Shown: positions 25,256 to 37,761, counted from the first letter of the stretch. The stretch: DNA of 64,000 nt from Vagococcus allomyrinae (GCF_017829975.1 NZ_JAEEGA010000015.1:62001-126000), one strand, 5' to 3'. Numbers and translations are program-made. Notes: generated by a model not told the origin, from the letters alone.

Positions 25256-25978
25256 ATGGTTGAACCTAAATATAAACGAGTTATTTTAAAAGTAAGCGGT
25301 GAAGCACTTGCCGGTGATACTGGCTTTGGCATTAAGCCCCCAACAATTGAAGAAATTGGCAAAGAGATTAAGGAAGTACATGAATTAGGGATTGAAATAG
25401 CAATTGTTGTTGGTGGAGGAAACATTTGGCGTGGCACAATTGGCGCTGAAATGGGCATGGAACGTGCACAAGCAGATTACATGGGGATGTTAGCAACCGT
25501 GATGAACGCCTTAGCGTTACAAGATACTTTGGAAAATCTAGGTGTGCCAACTCGAGTTCAAACGTCAATAGATATGCGTCAAATTGCTGAACCATACATT
25601 CGTCGTCGTGCGGTTCGTCATCTAGAAAAAGGGCGTGTCGTTATCTTCGCAGCAGGTACTGGTAACCCGTACTTCTCTACGGATACAACAGCAGCTTTAA
25701 GGGCTGCAGAGATTAATGCTGATGTTATTTTAATGGCCAAAAACAATGTGGATGGAGTGTATTCATCAGATCCTAAACACAACGCAGATGCGACTAAATT
25801 CACAGAACTAACTCATTTAGATGTCATTTCAAAAGGTTTGGCTGTTATGGATTCAACAGCGAGTTCTTTAAGTATGGACAATGATATTCCGTTAGTTGTT
25901 TTCAACTTGAACGAACATGGCAATATCAAACGTGTTTGCTTAGGCGAGAATATCGGGACAACAGTAAGGGGGAAATAA
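25256..25978 (+). CDS. pyrH: Uridylate kinase
   Basis: Makes UDP from UMP and ATP for RNA, DNA and cell-wall precursors. 240 residues of the amino-acid-kinase fold. The start [14 protein letters not shown] carries the phosphate-binding lysine, [10 protein letters not shown] the glycine loop, and [16 protein letters not shown] the UMP site. ATG 25256 follows CGGAGG. frr begins four bases after the stop, the standard pyrH-frr pair. Confidence 0.97.
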   Translation: MVEPKYKRVILKVSGEALAGDTGFGIKPPTIEEIGKEIKEVHELGIEIAIVVGGGNIWRGTIGAEMGMERAQADYMGMLATVMNALALQDTLENLGVPTRVQTSIDMRQIAEPYIRRRAVRHLEKGRVVIFAAGTGNPYFSTDTTAALRAAEINADVILMAKNNVDGVYSSDPKHNADATKFTELTHLDVISKGLAVMDSTASSLSMDNDIPLVVFNLNEHGNIKRVCLGENIGTTVRGK

Positions 25979-25982
25979 GATA

Positions 25983-26540
25983 ATGGTCAAGGAAATTTTA
26001 GCGTCAACTAAAGAAAGAATGGTAAAAGCAGAAGAGAGCTTAAGTCGTGAGTTAGGTCAAATAAGAGCTGGTCGAGCCAATGCAAGTCTATTAGACCGCG
26101 TACAAGTATTATACTATGGTGCTCCGACGCCGTTAAACGCCTTAGCTTCTATTACGATTCCAGAAGCTCGAGTGTTAATGATTACACCTTTTGATAAAAA
26201 TTCAATCGAAGATATTGAAAAAGCGATTAATCAAAGCGATATCGGGATTACACCAGCTAATGATGGAAATGTGATTCGCTTGGTGATTCCACAATTAACT
26301 GAAGAACGTCGTAAAGATTTAGCTAAAGAAGTTGGCAAATACGCGGAGAGTGCTAAAGTAGCGGTGCGAAACATCCGTCGTGATGCAATTGATGAGTTGA
26401 AGAAAAAAGAAAAAGCGAAAGAAATATCTGAAGATGAGTTACGTACCTTAGAAAAAGAAGTGCAAGACTTAACGGATACTAGCACAAAATCGATTGATAA
26501 GATTACCGTAGCAAAAGAAACAGAACTACTAGATGTTTAA
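25983..26540 (+). CDS. frr: Ribosome recycling factor
   Basis: With EF-G it splits post-termination ribosomes. 185 residues, the canonical length. The long-arm start and the signature [11 protein letters not shown] (about 28-38), the hinge and the C-terminal helix with [21 protein letters not shown] are all present. Translationally close to pyrH and followed by a clear terminator. Confidence 0.97.
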   Translation: MVKEILASTKERMVKAEESLSRELGQIRAGRANASLLDRVQVLYYGAPTPLNALASITIPEARVLMITPFDKNSIEDIEKAINQSDIGITPANDGNVIRLVIPQLTEERRKDLAKEVGKYAESAKVAVRNIRRDAIDELKKKEKAKEISEDELRTLEKEVQDLTDTSTKSIDKITVAKETELLDV

Positions 26541-26574
26541 TTAAATAAAATTTGACATCTTTCTATATCGTGAT

Positions 26575-26613
26575 AAAAGCCCTAAAGATCTCTATTGATC
26601 CGTAGGGCTTTTT
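26575..26613 (+). terminator. Terminator of pyrH-frr
   Basis: AAAGCCCTA (26576-26584) pairs with TAGGGCTTT (26603-26611), then more Ts. It faces the convergent small gene ending at 26631. Confidence 0.9.
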
Positions 26614-26630
26614 AGGTCTATCTAGAATGG

Positions 26631-26771
26631 TTATTTTTTCGTCATTTTACGAATGAAGTCAGATTGTAGTTTTTTAACGTTTTTGATAGACTGAGCTTGT
26701 TTCGATTGATAGGTAGTCGTGGCAATCACTTGCTTACGATTGCGTTGTCTATTCATGTTTAGCTTACTCAT
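26631..26771 (-). CDS. Small basic protein of unknown function, 46 residues
   Basis: On the minus strand, ATG at 26771-26769 is preceded by AAAGGAAA at good spacing, and a TATAAT lies a little further upstream (plus 26793-26798). The product is very basic (about a third Lys plus Arg), starts MSKLNMNRQRNRKQ and ends DFIRKMTKK, and has no membrane segment. A longer in-frame reading to 26852 exists but lacks a ribosome site. I do not recognise a family. Possibly a nucleic-acid or ribosome-associated peptide, judged only from charge. The ribosome site, promoter and upstream palindrome support it being real. Confidence 0.5.
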   Translation of the reverse strand: MSKLNMNRQRNRKQVIATTTYQSKQAQSIKNVKKLQSDFIRKMTKK

Positions 26772-26792
26772 ACAAAGGTTTCCTTTCATATG

Positions 26793-26846
26793 ATTATAGC
26801 TAATTACAAGAGAGAGGCAGGAAGTGATGGAGTGGTTGAACCACTC
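26793..26846 (-). promoter_or_regulatory. Promoter and 17-bp palindrome of the small basic protein gene
   Basis: On the minus strand TATAAT occupies plus positions 26793-26798. Upstream of it, GAGTGGTT (26830-26837) and AACCACTC (26839-26846) form a perfect palindrome around a single base. This is a likely protein-binding site near the -35 region. Confidence 0.45.
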
Positions 26847-26852
26847 AAACAT

Positions 26853-27267
26853 GATGTGCCTGAATTTTCGACATTGGCAAGTTGGAACAGATAGCTAACA
26901 AAGGTGGTAGACCTTCAGACTAGACTAGCTAATTTCCACGCTAAAGAAACTGTCGAATTAAGATGTTTTCCGCAAACTTCACCCATGTAGGGGGAGCTAT
27001 AATCAATTATTTAGTTTGATTGGAAAGAACAGTCTTAATAATCAACTTTCTAAAGCCTCCTTATGGCACATTCATAATACCAACAGTGTATCAAGAAAAC
27101 GGTTTATTTGTCAACTCTTCCTTTTATTTAAAGGAGAAGTTAAAATATTGTTTAAATTTCCCCGTTAATTAGAGAGAAATCGGCGATAATTCGCTCTTTT
27201 AATAGGATTTTGTCGTTTATTTTGCTACAATGAGAAAGACTAGAAAGATTGTAAAGGGAGGCTTGTG
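26853..27267. other. Intergenic region upstream of uppS
   Basis: No convincing gene in about 410 bases. An imperfect large inverted repeat spans 26883-26938 (TGGAA with TTCCA, and TAGCTA at 26892-26897 with TAGCTA at 26926-26931). Further right the sequence is AT-rich. TACAAT near 27227 could be the -10 of a uppS promoter, but I see no good -35. Confidence 0.4.
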
Positions 27268-28095
27268 ATGTTTCGTCTATTTCCTCAAAAAGAAAAGTAC
27301 ATCAATGCTAATACTGAATGGACTCTTGATCACGAAGGAGACATTCCAGCTCATGTGGCAGTTATTATGGATGGCAATGGCCGTTGGGCGCAAAATCGAC
27401 GCCTACCGCGGATTGCTGGCCATAAAGAGGGCATGAACAATGTAAAAAAAATAACTAAGAAAGCCAGTCGTCTGGGAGTGAAAGTGCTAACGCTTTATGC
27501 TTTTTCAACAGAGAATTGGAAACGGCCAACAGATGAGGTTGATTACTTAATGCAGTTGCCCGTGGAATTTTTTGATGCCTTTGTCCCAGAGTTGATAGCT
27601 GAAAATGTGAAAGTCAATGTGATGGGATATGTTGAGTTTTTACCTGAACACACCAAAAAAGCTGTTGATGATGCGATGGCACAAACTAAAGAAAACACTG
27701 GCATGATATTAAATTTTGCTTTAAATTACGGCAGTCGCGCTGAGATTTTAACTGCTGTGAATACCTTAGTCAAACAAGCTGCTGCCGGAGAGCTGCCTGT
27801 AGATGAGGTGACAGAAGAACAATTTTCTGAGCGGTTGATGACAGCTTCCCTTGGTAGCGAGTTACAAGATCCTGATTTGTTGATTCGAACCAGTGGTGAA
27901 GAACGAATAAGTAATTTTTTATTGTGGCAGATTGCCTACAGTGAGCTGTTCTTTACTGATGCACTTTGGCCTGATTTTGACGAAGATCATTTGGAGCAGG
28001 CTTTAGCTTCATACCAGCATCGTAATCGGCGTTTTGGTGGATTAGCTGAAACCGCGGAAAACGAAAATGTTACACCGAAAGAAGGAGAAAGTTAG
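27268..28095 (+). CDS. uppS: Undecaprenyl diphosphate synthase (isoprenyl transferase)
   Basis: Condenses isopentenyl diphosphate units onto farnesyl diphosphate to make the C55 lipid carrier for cell-wall synthesis. 275 residues. The cis-prenyltransferase signature [13 protein letters not shown] (about 28-40, catalytic Asp), the GHKEG loop and the late [15 protein letters not shown] are intact. ATG 27268 lies behind AAGGGAGG. It opens the run uppS-cdsA-dxr-rseP-proS, with cdsA two bases behind. Confidence 0.96.
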   Translation: MFRLFPQKEKYINANTEWTLDHEGDIPAHVAVIMDGNGRWAQNRRLPRIAGHKEGMNNVKKITKKASRLGVKVLTLYAFSTENWKRPTDEVDYLMQLPVEFFDAFVPELIAENVKVNVMGYVEFLPEHTKKAVDDAMAQTKENTGMILNFALNYGSRAEILTAVNTLVKQAAAGELPVDEVTEEQFSERLMTASLGSELQDPDLLIRTSGEERISNFLLWQIAYSELFFTDALWPDFDEDHLEQALASYQHRNRRFGGLAETAENENVTPKEGES

Positions 28096-28097
28096 TT

Positions 28098-28904
28098 ATG
28101 AAGCAACGTGTTATTACAGCAGTTGTCGCTCTGGCATTATTTATTCCAGTTATTATTTATGGCGGCATTGCCATTCAGTTAACAGCAGCAGCTTTAGCTG
28201 TTGTTGGAGTCTATGAATTATTTAAAATGAAGGGTCTCCAATTGGTTAGTTTTGAAGGGATTTTGGCAGCCTTAGGAGCTGTCGCACTAGTTTTGCCACG
28301 AGATGTTTGGTTTTTCTTTTTACCGGAGAAAGCTGATACTTATATCTTATTTTATGTTTTGATGATGGTCTTGCTAACAGCGGCAGTTTTTTCAAAAAAC
28401 ACCTATACTTTTGATGAAGCGGCTTTTCCAGTGTTAGTCAGTTTGTATGTGGGGATGGGCTTTAAAAGTTTCTTATTGGCTCGTGGAACAACCGCAGATC
28501 TGACTATTCTAATGTATGGTTTATTAGTGGTTTGGAGCACAGATATTGGGGCTTACATGATTGGTCGTCAAATCGGCAAACGCAAGTTGGCACCAGCGAT
28601 TTCCCCTAATAAAACGCTAGAAGGTTCTTTAGGTGGCGTGGTTTGTGCCGTAGTGGTTGCCGCGATTTTCTTTACATTTTATCCGGCGCAAAAGTACTTT
28701 GGTTATGAGCTGTGGGTGATGTTATTATTCACTGTGATTTTTTCGATGGTTGGGCAAATGGGCGATTTAGTCGAATCTGCCTTTAAACGTCATTACGGCG
28801 TCAAAGATTCAGGAACGATCTTACCGGGCCACGGCGGCATCCTAGATCGTTTTGACAGCATGCTGTTTGTTTTTCCAGTGATGCATCTTTTAGGGATCTT
28901 CTAA
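28098..28904 (+). CDS. cdsA: Phosphatidate cytidylyltransferase
   Basis: Integral membrane enzyme making CDP-diacylglycerol, the precursor of phosphatidylglycerol and cardiolipin. 268 residues with about seven or eight hydrophobic segments. The C-terminal family signature is visible: SAFKRHYGVKDSGTILPGHGGILDRFDS. Coupled to uppS by a two-base gap. A terminator-like hairpin follows before dxr, so the downstream genes may be read at a lower level. Confidence 0.95.
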   Translation: MKQRVITAVVALALFIPVIIYGGIAIQLTAAALAVVGVYELFKMKGLQLVSFEGILAALGAVALVLPRDVWFFFLPEKADTYILFYVLMMVLLTAAVFSKNTYTFDEAAFPVLVSLYVGMGFKSFLLARGTTADLTILMYGLLVVWSTDIGAYMIGRQIGKRKLAPAISPNKTLEGSLGGVVCAVVVAAIFFTFYPAQKYFGYELWVMLLFTVIFSMVGQMGDLVESAFKRHYGVKDSGTILPGHGGILDRFDSMLFVFPVMHLLGIF

Positions 28905-28924
28905 GCCAGTTGTTTTTGTCAATC

Positions 28925-28964
28925 AGAAGGCGGGAACCTTTTGTTCCGGCCTTCTTTATTTTTG
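28925..28964 (+). terminator. Intra-operon terminator between cdsA and dxr
   Basis: GAAGGC and GGAAC (28926-28937) pair with GTTCC and GCCTTC (28943-28954) around a CTTTT loop with one bulge on each side, followed by TTTATTTTTG. Confidence 0.85.
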
Positions 28965-28997
28965 TTTAAGAATTAAGGATTGATTAGAGGGATGATG

Positions 28998-30158
28998 ATG
29001 AAAAATATATGTTTATTAGGTGCTACTGGGTCAATTGGCACGAATGCTCTTGAAATAATCAAGGCTTATTCTAACCGATTTCGTTTAGTTTCCTTTTCTT
29101 TTAACCAGAATATCACGCTTGGCCGTCAAATTATCGATCAGTTTGCACCCCTTTATGTGGCAGTTGGTACTGATAAAATGGCAGTTATGTTGCAGAAAGA
29201 GTTTCCTCATGTGAGTTTTGGCTATGGCATTAAAGGATTAATTGAGGCAGCGACTCTTTCTGAAGTGGATCTGGTTTTGACAGGACTCACGGGAAGTGTT
29301 GGCTTAGAGCCAACGTTAGCTGCTATTGAAGCTCGAAAAGAGATTGCTTTGGCCAATAAAGAAACCTTGGTAATGGGTGGCGAGTTAGTGATGGCTGCGG
29401 CAGCTAAACAGAAGGTTCGTATTTTACCTGTTGACAGTGAGCATTCTGCCATTTTTCAATGTTTGGCAGGTCAACGGAGAGAGGATGTCTCTGAGTTGTT
29501 AATTACCGCTTCTGGTGGGAGTTTTCGCGATTATACACGGGAACAGCTAAAAGGAGTCACAGTTGAAGCAGCTTTGAACCACCCCAATTGGGTGATGGGG
29601 CCAAAAATAACCATTGATTCAGCGACAATGATGAATAAAGGACTAGAAGTTATTGAAGCAAGATGGCTGTTTGGCCTAAATTATGATAAAATAAAAGTTG
29701 TTTTACATCGTCAAAGCATTATTCATTCAATGGTTATCATGAGCGATGGTGCTTACCTGGCTCAATTAGGGGCAAGCGACATGCGCGAACCAATTCAATA
29801 TGCCTTAACCTATCCAGAACGCTTGCCGATCAAAGAGCCTAAAAAATTTGATCTTGCTGCGATAGGAACGTTGCAATTCGAAGAATTGGATGTTGTGCGG
29901 TTTCCGCTACTAAAACTTGCTTTTGAGGTAGGAGAAATAGGCGGGACGATGCCCACAGCATTAAATGGTGCCAATGAAATAGCTGTAGCTGCCTTTTTGG
30001 AGGGGCGTATTTCATATTTGGAAATTGAATACTATGTTCAGCAGGCAGTGGCCGATTATCAGGTCCAAGCAGTGGAGAGTTTGGAACAATTGTTAGCAGA
30101 AGATCAACGAGTAAGACAATATGTAAACGAGAAAATAAAGGAAGGAGCGCGCAGATGA
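28998..30158 (+). CDS. dxr: 1-deoxy-D-xylulose 5-phosphate reductoisomerase
   Basis: Second enzyme of the methylerythritol phosphate pathway, NADPH-dependent. 386 residues from ATG 28998, the third of three tandem ATGs and the best spaced from AGAGGG. Motifs: LLGATGSIG (NADPH), ALANKETLVMGG, PVDSEHSAIFQ (metal ligands) and SATMMNKGLEVIEARWLF. Its presence implies isoprenoids are made by this route, whereas Enterococcus species usually use mevalonate. That argues for a relative or for carriage of both routes. It overlaps rseP by four bases. Confidence 0.95.
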   Translation: MKNICLLGATGSIGTNALEIIKAYSNRFRLVSFSFNQNITLGRQIIDQFAPLYVAVGTDKMAVMLQKEFPHVSFGYGIKGLIEAATLSEVDLVLTGLTGSVGLEPTLAAIEARKEIALANKETLVMGGELVMAAAAKQKVRILPVDSEHSAIFQCLAGQRREDVSELLITASGGSFRDYTREQLKGVTVEAALNHPNWVMGPKITIDSATMMNKGLEVIEARWLFGLNYDKIKVVLHRQSIIHSMVIMSDGAYLAQLGASDMREPIQYALTYPERLPIKEPKKFDLAAIGTLQFEELDVVRFPLLKLAFEVGEIGGTMPTALNGANEIAVAAFLEGRISYLEIEYYVQQAVADYQVQAVESLEQLLAEDQRVRQYVNEKIKEGARR

Positions 30159-31441
30159 AAACAATTTTAACATTTATATTTGTTTTTTGTGTCATCGTCA
30201 TTGTCCATGAGCTAGGTCACTTTCTTTTTGCAAAATGGTCAGGTATTCTAGTACGTGAGTTTTCAATCGGGATGGGTCCTAAGTTATTTGCTCATCGAGG
30301 GAAAGATGGCACCACATACACATTGCGCTTATTGCCAATTGGTGGTTATGTCAGAATGGCTGGAGTTGGCGAAGAAGAGGTGGAGATCACGCCTGGACAG
30401 CCGGTTTCATTGGAGTTAAATGATCAGCAAGTGGTTACCAGAATTAATACGAGTCATAAAGTACAGCTTCCAAATAGTGTTCCTATTGAGGTGATTAAGT
30501 TTGACTTAGAAGAGGAACTTTATCTGACGGGGTATATCAATGGAGACGAAAATCAAGAGACCCGTTACAGCGTGGATCACGATGCGTCGATTATTGAAAG
30601 TGATGGAACAGAAGTCAGAATCGCTCCGAAAGACGTTCAATTTCAATCAGCGAAGTTATACAAACGATTTTTGACTAATTTTGCTGGACCACTGTTCAAT
30701 TTTATTTTAACCTTTGTTATTTTTACAATCGTGATATTTGCCCAAGGTGGGTTGACGGAGCCTGATGCTAGTAGTGTGATTGGCGGAGTGGCTGAAGGTG
30801 GCATCGCGGATGAAGCGGGAGTCAAGCCTGGCGATCGCATTATCGAAATTGAGGGTGAAAAAATCACGACATTTGAGGAGATTGTTTCTTCCGTCGAAGC
30901 AAACAAAGACAAAAAAATCGAAGTAGTGGTGGAGCGTGAGGGGCAAAAAAAGACCTTGAGCATGACGCCTAAAAGTGAGGAATTAGAAGATGGCAGTTCG
31001 TCTGTTAGAATTGGCATTCAAAGCGGCAGTAAATTTACGGAGTTAAGTTTTGCCGGGAAAGTTCAAGCGGCAGTGGCTAAAACCATTGCCAGTGCGACGG
31101 TATTAATTGTGGCAGTCAAAGACTTGATTTTTGGCTTTAGTTTAAATAAGTTAGGTGGGCCTGTGATGATTTTCCAAATATCTTCACAAGTTGCCAACGA
31201 AGGGTTTATCACGATTTTGAATTTTATGGCCATGCTAAGCATCAATTTGGGGATTATGAATTTATTGCCAATCCCAGCTTTAGATGGTGGGAAATTAGTG
31301 TTAAACATTGTCGAAGGAATTCGCCGAAAACCATTAAGTCCTGAAAGTGAAGGAAAGATTACAATTGTTGGGTTTGCCTTCATCATGATTTTAATGGTGT
31401 TAGTTACTTGGAACGATATCATGCGTTTTTTCTTTAGGTAA
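30155..31441 (+). CDS. rseP: Site-2 zinc metalloprotease RseP (Eep-like)
   Basis: Intramembrane protease that cuts anti-sigma factors and signal peptides. In enterococci the orthologue Eep makes sex-pheromone peptides and activates SigV. 428 residues. The zinc site HELGH is in the first membrane helix (about residues 18-22), and the second metal ligand lies in LLPIPALDGGKL near the C-terminus. A PDZ domain spans about 205-290, with AGVKPGDRIIEIEG visible. The start overlaps the dxr stop by ATGA. Membership in the dxr-rseP-proS-polC run matches other Firmicutes. Confidence 0.93.
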   Translation: MKTILTFIFVFCVIVIVHELGHFLFAKWSGILVREFSIGMGPKLFAHRGKDGTTYTLRLLPIGGYVRMAGVGEEEVEITPGQPVSLELNDQQVVTRINTSHKVQLPNSVPIEVIKFDLEEELYLTGYINGDENQETRYSVDHDASIIESDGTEVRIAPKDVQFQSAKLYKRFLTNFAGPLFNFILTFVIFTIVIFAQGGLTEPDASSVIGGVAEGGIADEAGVKPGDRIIEIEGEKITTFEEIVSSVEANKDKKIEVVVEREGQKKTLSMTPKSEELEDGSSSVRIGIQSGSKFTELSFAGKVQAAVAKTIASATVLIVAVKDLIFGFSLNKLGGPVMIFQISSQVANEGFITILNFMAMLSINLGIMNLLPIPALDGGKLVLNIVEGIRRKPLSPESEGKITIVGFAFIMILMVLVTWNDIMRFFFR

Positions 31442-31449
31442 AAAGTTAG

Positions 31450-33189
<1,740 letters not shown>

Positions 33190-33193
33190 TTGA

Positions 33194-33223
33194 TTGGAAA
33201 ACTAGCTCAAAAAAGAGTATAAT
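33194..33223 (+). promoter_or_regulatory. Candidate promoter between proS and polC
   Basis: TTGGAA (33194-33199), 18 bases, TATAAT (33218-33223). It starts inside the short gap just after the proS stop. Confidence 0.5.
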
Positions 33224-33229
33224 AGAAAT

Positions 33230-33274
33230 GTAAAAGAGGCATCTCAGCAAATCTTTTGTTGAGTGTCTCTTTCG
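33230..33274 (+). terminator. Terminator or attenuator upstream of polC
   Basis: AAGAGGCATCTCAGCAA (about 33234-33250) pairs with TTGTTGAGTGTCTCTTT (about 33257-33273) with two internal mismatches, ending in a T-rich stretch. Since a promoter lies just before it, it may attenuate polC transcription. Confidence 0.7.
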
Positions 33275-33380
33275 TTTAAAGGAGTTTGTCAGCTTTAAAT
33301 TTAGCTGATATTACTTACTGAGAATGGGCAGTTGTTTGATCTGACACTGGCTTAAAAAAAGTTTTCAAGGAGGTTATAGT

Positions 33381-36300
33381 GTGTCATTAAATCCGCAAGA
33401 ATTATTTGCTAAATTAGTTGACCAGATGAATTTAGATGAGACAATGCGCAGTGATTCTTTAGTCCGCGAGGGCCAAGTTGAAAAGGTGATTGTCCATAAA
33501 CAAAGCCGCGTTTGGGAGTTTTATTTACGCTTTCCAGAAATCTTGCCGATTAACGTTTATTCGCTACTTAGCCAAAAACTGACAATGGCTTTTGAATCCA
33601 TTGCCACTATTCGCATGCACATTATTGCGACAGAGTCTGCATATACAGATGAGCAATTGAAAGATTACTGGGCGCTAGGTGTTAATAATGCTCAATGTAA
33701 TAAAGCGATTGTTAACGGGGCTCTCAAGGATCAGTTGCCATTTATAGATGAAGATCGAATTGTCATTTTGGTTGACAATGAAGGGGTGCTGGGCTATTTA
33801 AAGCAGCAATATCTACCTGCTGTCGAAACAGCCTATCAAGATTTCGGTTTTCCTCGTTTTAGAATCGATCCTCGAGTTAATGAGGAAAAAGCAGAAGAAA
33901 ATCGTCAGGCCTTTGCCGCTCGTCAACAAGAACAACAAGCGAAGATGATGGAAGAAGCCGCCGCCGCTATTGAGAAAAATGAACAGTTAAAAGAGAAGAA
34001 GAAGACCGAGGCGCCTGCTCTTGAGGGGCCTGTTCAAATGGGCCGTCAAATTAATAATGATGAACCGATCATGCCGATGAGTGCGATTATTGATGAAGAA
34101 CGAAGCGTGGTTATTGAGGGGTTTGTTTTCGATGTGGAGGTTCGAGATTTACGATCCGGTCGCCAAATTTTAGTGGTTAAATTAACGGATTATACCTCTT
34201 CTTTTGCAGTCAAGAAATTCTCTAATGGTGCTCAAGACGAAGCCGTTTTTGCTGCCATCAAAAAAGGCAGTTGGCTCCGTGTACGCGGGAGTGTCCAAGA
34301 GGATACCTTTATGAAAGATTTGGTGATGAATGGTCGGGACTTGATGGAAGTTAAAAAAGCTGGCCGAAAAGACCTAGCACCAGAAGGCGAAAAGCGGGTG
34401 GAGTTACACCTTCATACAAATATGAGTACCATGGATGCTGTAAAAAGTGCCACAGATTTAGTGGCTCAAGCTGCTAAATGGGGGATGCCTGCTGTTGCAA
34501 TTACGGATCATGCTGGTGCTCAAGCGTTCCCTGATGCGCATAGCGCAGGCAAAAAACACGGCATTAAAATCTTGTACGGCATTGAAGCCAATGTGGTGGA
34601 TGACGGGGTGCCAATCGCTTATAACTCTCGACATATTGAGTTAACTGATGCGACCTATGTCGTTTTTGACGTGGAGACCACGGGTTTGTCTGCCGTTTAT
34701 GACACAATCATTGAACTAGCGGCAGTCAAGATGCACAAAGGGAATGTGATTGAGACCTTTGAGCAGTTTATTAATCCTGGCCATCCCTTGTCACAAACCA
34801 CCATCAATTTGACGGGAATTACCGATGACATGGTTCGTAATTCGAAATCAGAAGAAGAAGTCTTGAAGATGTTTCGGGAGTTTTGTGGAGAAGATATTTT
34901 AGTGGCCCATAATGCCAGTTTTGATATGGGCTTCTTAAATACCAGTTACGAAAAATATGATATTCCAGAGGCACCAAATTCAGTTATCGATACTTTAGAA
35001 TTATCCCGTTTTTTACATCCAGATTGGAAAAGTCATCGCTTGAACACCATTGCGAAAAAATATGGGGTTGGCTTAGAGCAACATCACAGGGCTGTATACG
35101 ATTCTGAGACGACAGGCCATCTTTGTTGGATCTTCTTAAAAAAAGCCAAGGAAGAACATAATATTCACTTTCACGATGAGTTTAATGAGCATGTCGGGGA
35201 AGGGGATTCGTATAAACGGGCCCGTCCTTTTCACGCAACCGTCATGGCGACAACACAAGCGGGTTTAAAAAACTTGTTCAAATTAATCTCCATGTCTAAC
35301 ATTGATTTTTATTACCGGATTCCACGAATTCCGCGTTCACAGTTAAGCAAGCTCCGAGAGGGGTTGGTTATTGGTTCTGCTTGTAGTGGGGGAGAAATTT
35401 TTGAAGCTATGATGCAAAAGGGGATTGAAGAGGCTAAAAAACGAGCAAAGTTTTATGACTATATTGAAATTATGCCCAAGCCGGTCTATTCTCATTTGCT
35501 TGAACAAGAGTTAGTTAAGAATGAACATGACTTGGAAGAGATCATTCGTAATTTGGTGAAGATTGGGGATGAATTGGATAAGCCAGTGGTAGCCACGGGA
35601 AATGTTCATTACATTGACAAAACGGATGCGATTTACCGAAAGATTTTGGTTAATTCCATGGGAGGAGCCAATCCTTTAAATCGTCATTCCTTACCTGACG
35701 TTCATTTTAGAACAACCGATGAAATGTTGAATGACTTTCAATTCCTCGGCAGTGACTTGGCAAAAAAAGTGGTGGTTGAGAACAGTCAGCTGATTGCCAA
35801 TTGGTTTGACGAAATTACGCCAGTTAAAACCGATCTTTATACGCCTAAGATTGAAGGGGCCGAGCAAGAGATTACGGATTTGAGTTATAACGAGGCGAAG
35901 CGGTTATATGGGGAACCACTGCCAGATATCGTCGAGAAGCGCTTGAAAAAAGAGTTGGACAGTATTATCGGCAATGGGTTCTCTGTTATTTATTTGATTT
36001 CACAAAAGCTTGTTCATAAGAGTTTGGAAAATGGGTATTTGGTTGGGTCACGTGGCTCGGTCGGTTCTAGTTTTGTGGCGACTATGACGGGGATCACGGA
36101 AGTAAATCCCTTGGCACCTCACTATCGTTGCCCTAAGTGCCAGTATACGGAGTTTTTCGAGGATGGCTCAATTGGTTCTGGGTTTGATTTACCAGAAAAA
36201 CAATGCCCGTCTTGTGATGTTCGGCTCTTTAAAGATGGTCACGACATTCCTTTTGAGACCTTCTTAGGATTCCATGGGGATAAAGTCCCTGATATTGATT

Positions 36301-37718
36301 TGAACTTTTCTGGTGACTATCAGGCGAAAGCCCATGAATATACCAAAGATTTGTTTGGTGACGAGTATGTCTATAAAGCAGGTACCATTGGCACCGTAGC
36401 GGATAAGACTGCTTATGGTTTTGTTAAGGGGTATGAGCGCGACAATAACATGAACTTGCGAAATGCTGAAATCGATCGTTTGGCCAAAGGTTCCACAGGC
36501 GTTAAGCGGACGACTGGACAACATCCAGGGGGGATCATAGTTATTCCTGATTATATGGATGTCTATGATTTTACACCGATTCAATACCCAGCCGACGATC
36601 AATCTGCTGATTGGAAGACGACACACTTTGATTTTCACTCCATTCATGATAATGTCCTAAAACTTGATATTTTGGGTCATGATGATCCAACGGTAATTCG
36701 GATGTTACAAGATTTGTCTGGAATTGATCCTAAAACCATTCCGACGGATGATCCAGAAGTTATGCGGATTTTTTCAGGTCCGCAAGTCTTAGGCGTTGAA
36801 CCAGATCAAATATACTCCAAGACAGGGTCCCTTGGAATTCCCGAATTTGGGACTAAGTTTGTACGGGGGATGTTAGAACAAACCCATCCGACGACCTTTG
36901 CTGAATTGCTACAGATTTCTGGTTTGTCTCACGGGACAGATGTGTGGTTAGGAAATGCAGAAGAACTAATTCGTCAGGGAAAACAAACCCTAGCTCAAGT
37001 AATCGGTTGTCGAGATGACATCATGGTTTATTTGATTCACAATGGCTTGGAAGACGGTCTGGCTTTTAAAATTATGGAGAGCGTCCGTAAGGGGAAAGGG
37101 ATTCCCGATGATTGGCAAGTTGATATGCGTGCTGCAGGAATTCAAGAGTGGTACATTGATTCTTGCTTGAAAATCAAGTACATGTTTCCAAAAGCTCATG
37201 CGGCTGCCTATGTGTTGATGGCTCTGCGGGTGGCTTACTTTAAAGTCTATTACCCAATCCTGTATTATGCTGCTTATTTTTCCGTCCGTGCCGACGATTT
37301 TGATTTAGTCGCCATGGCTCAAGGAAAAGAAGCGGTGAAAGCGCGGATGAAAGAAATCACAGACAAAGGGTTAGAGGCATCAACCAAAGAGAAAAACCTC
37401 TTAACAGTTCTAGAGTTGTGTAATGAGATGATTGAGCGAGGCTATAACTTTGGCATGATCGATTTATATAAATCTGATGCAGAAAATTTTGTGATTGAGG
37501 GAAATACCCTAATTGCTCCTTTCAGAGCAGTTCCCAGTTTAGGTGGAAACGTAGCAAAACAAATCATGATTGCTCGGGAAGAAAGAGAATTTTTATCTAA
37601 AGAAGACTTGGCAACACGTGGTAAAGTTTCGAAAACATTGATCGAGTACATGACTGATAATGGTGTATTAGATGGTTTACCAGACGAAAATCAACTTTCC
37701 TTGTTTGACATGTTATAA
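33381..37718 (+). CDS. polC: DNA polymerase III PolC-type alpha subunit
   Basis: The essential replicative polymerase of low-GC Gram-positives, with its own proofreading exonuclease. 1445 residues, close to the usual size, starting at GTG behind AAGGAGG. Domains in order: N-terminal domain, charged Glu/Gln/Ala linker (about 170-225), OB fold, PHP domain ([15 protein letters not shown]) split by a DEDDh exonuclease ([15 protein letters not shown]). Then comes the polymerase with a four-cysteine zinc site (CPKC...CPSC, about 916-950) and the palm motif [11 protein letters not shown]. The C-terminus ends in QLSLFDML, a beta-clamp binding motif. A strong bidirectional terminator follows. Confidence 0.97.
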   Translation: MSLNPQELFAKLVDQMNLDETMRSDSLVREGQVEKVIVHKQSRVWEFYLRFPEILPINVYSLLSQKLTMAFESIATIRMHIIATESAYTDEQLKDYWALGVNNAQCNKAIVNGALKDQLPFIDEDRIVILVDNEGVLGYLKQQYLPAVETAYQDFGFPRFRIDPRVNEEKAEENRQAFAARQQEQQAKMMEEAAAAIEKNEQLKEKKKTEAPALEGPVQMGRQINNDEPIMPMSAIIDEERSVVIEGFVFDVEVRDLRSGRQILVVKLTDYTSSFAVKKFSNGAQDEAVFAAIKKGSWLRVRGSVQEDTFMKDLVMNGRDLMEVKKAGRKDLAPEGEKRVELHLHTNMSTMDAVKSATDLVAQAAKWGMPAVAITDHAGAQAFPDAHSAGKKHGIKILYGIEANVVDDGVPIAYNSRHIELTDATYVVFDVETTGLSAVYDTIIELAAVKMHKGNVIETFEQFINPGHPLSQTTINLTGITDDMVRNSKSEEEVLKMFREFCGEDILVAHNASFDMGFLNTSYEKYDIPEAPNSVIDTLELSRFLHPDWKSHRLNTIAKKYGVGLEQHHRAVYDSETTGHLCWIFLKKAKEEHNIHFHDEFNEHVGEGDSYKRARPFHATVMATTQAGLKNLFKLISMSNIDFYYRIPRIPRSQLSKLREGLVIGSACSGGEIFEAMMQKGIEEAKKRAKFYDYIEIMPKPVYSHLLEQELVKNEHDLEEIIRNLVKIGDELDKPVVATGNVHYIDKTDAIYRKILVNSMGGANPLNRHSLPDVHFRTTDEMLNDFQFLGSDLAKKVVVENSQLIANWFDEITPVKTDLYTPKIEGAEQEITDLSYNEAKRLYGEPLPDIVEKRLKKELDSIIGNGFSVIYLISQKLVHKSLENGYLVGSRGSVGSSFVATMTGITEVNPLAPHYRCPKCQYTEFFEDGSIGSGFDLPEKQCPSCDVRLFKDGHDIPFETFLGFHGDKVPDIDLNFSGDYQAKAHEYTKDLFGDEYVYKAGTIGTVADKTAYGFVKGYERDNNMNLRNAEIDRLAKGSTGVKRTTGQHPGGIIVIPDYMDVYDFTPIQYPADDQSADWKTTHFDFHSIHDNVLKLDILGHDDPTVIRMLQDLSGIDPKTIPTDDPEVMRIFSGPQVLGVEPDQIYSKTGSLGIPEFGTKFVRGMLEQTHPTTFAELLQISGLSHGTDVWLGNAEELIRQGKQTLAQVIGCRDDIMVYLIHNGLEDGLAFKIMESVRKGKGIPDDWQVDMRAAGIQEWYIDSCLKIKYMFPKAHAAAYVLMALRVAYFKVYYPILYYAAYFSVRADDFDLVAMAQGKEAVKARMKEITDKGLEASTKEKNLLTVLELCNEMIERGYNFGMIDLYKSDAENFVIEGNTLIAPFRAVPSLGGNVAKQIMIAREEREFLSKEDLATRGKVSKTLIEYMTDNGVLDGLPDENQLSLFDML

Positions 37719-37719
37719 G

Positions 37720-37761
37720 AAAAAAAGAGGTGCCTGATTATTGCCAGGCATCTCTTTTTTT
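37720..37761. terminator. Bidirectional terminator between polC and the metallophosphoesterase gene
   Basis: AAGAGGTGCCTG (37725-37736) pairs with CAGGCATCTCTT (37745-37756). It is flanked by A-rich and T-rich tracts, so it serves both convergent genes. Confidence 0.92.

Noticed and set aside
36264-36647. 127-codon minus-strand frame inside polC
   Set aside because: It lies wholly within the conserved polymerase core, has no ribosome site and has no recognisable sequence.
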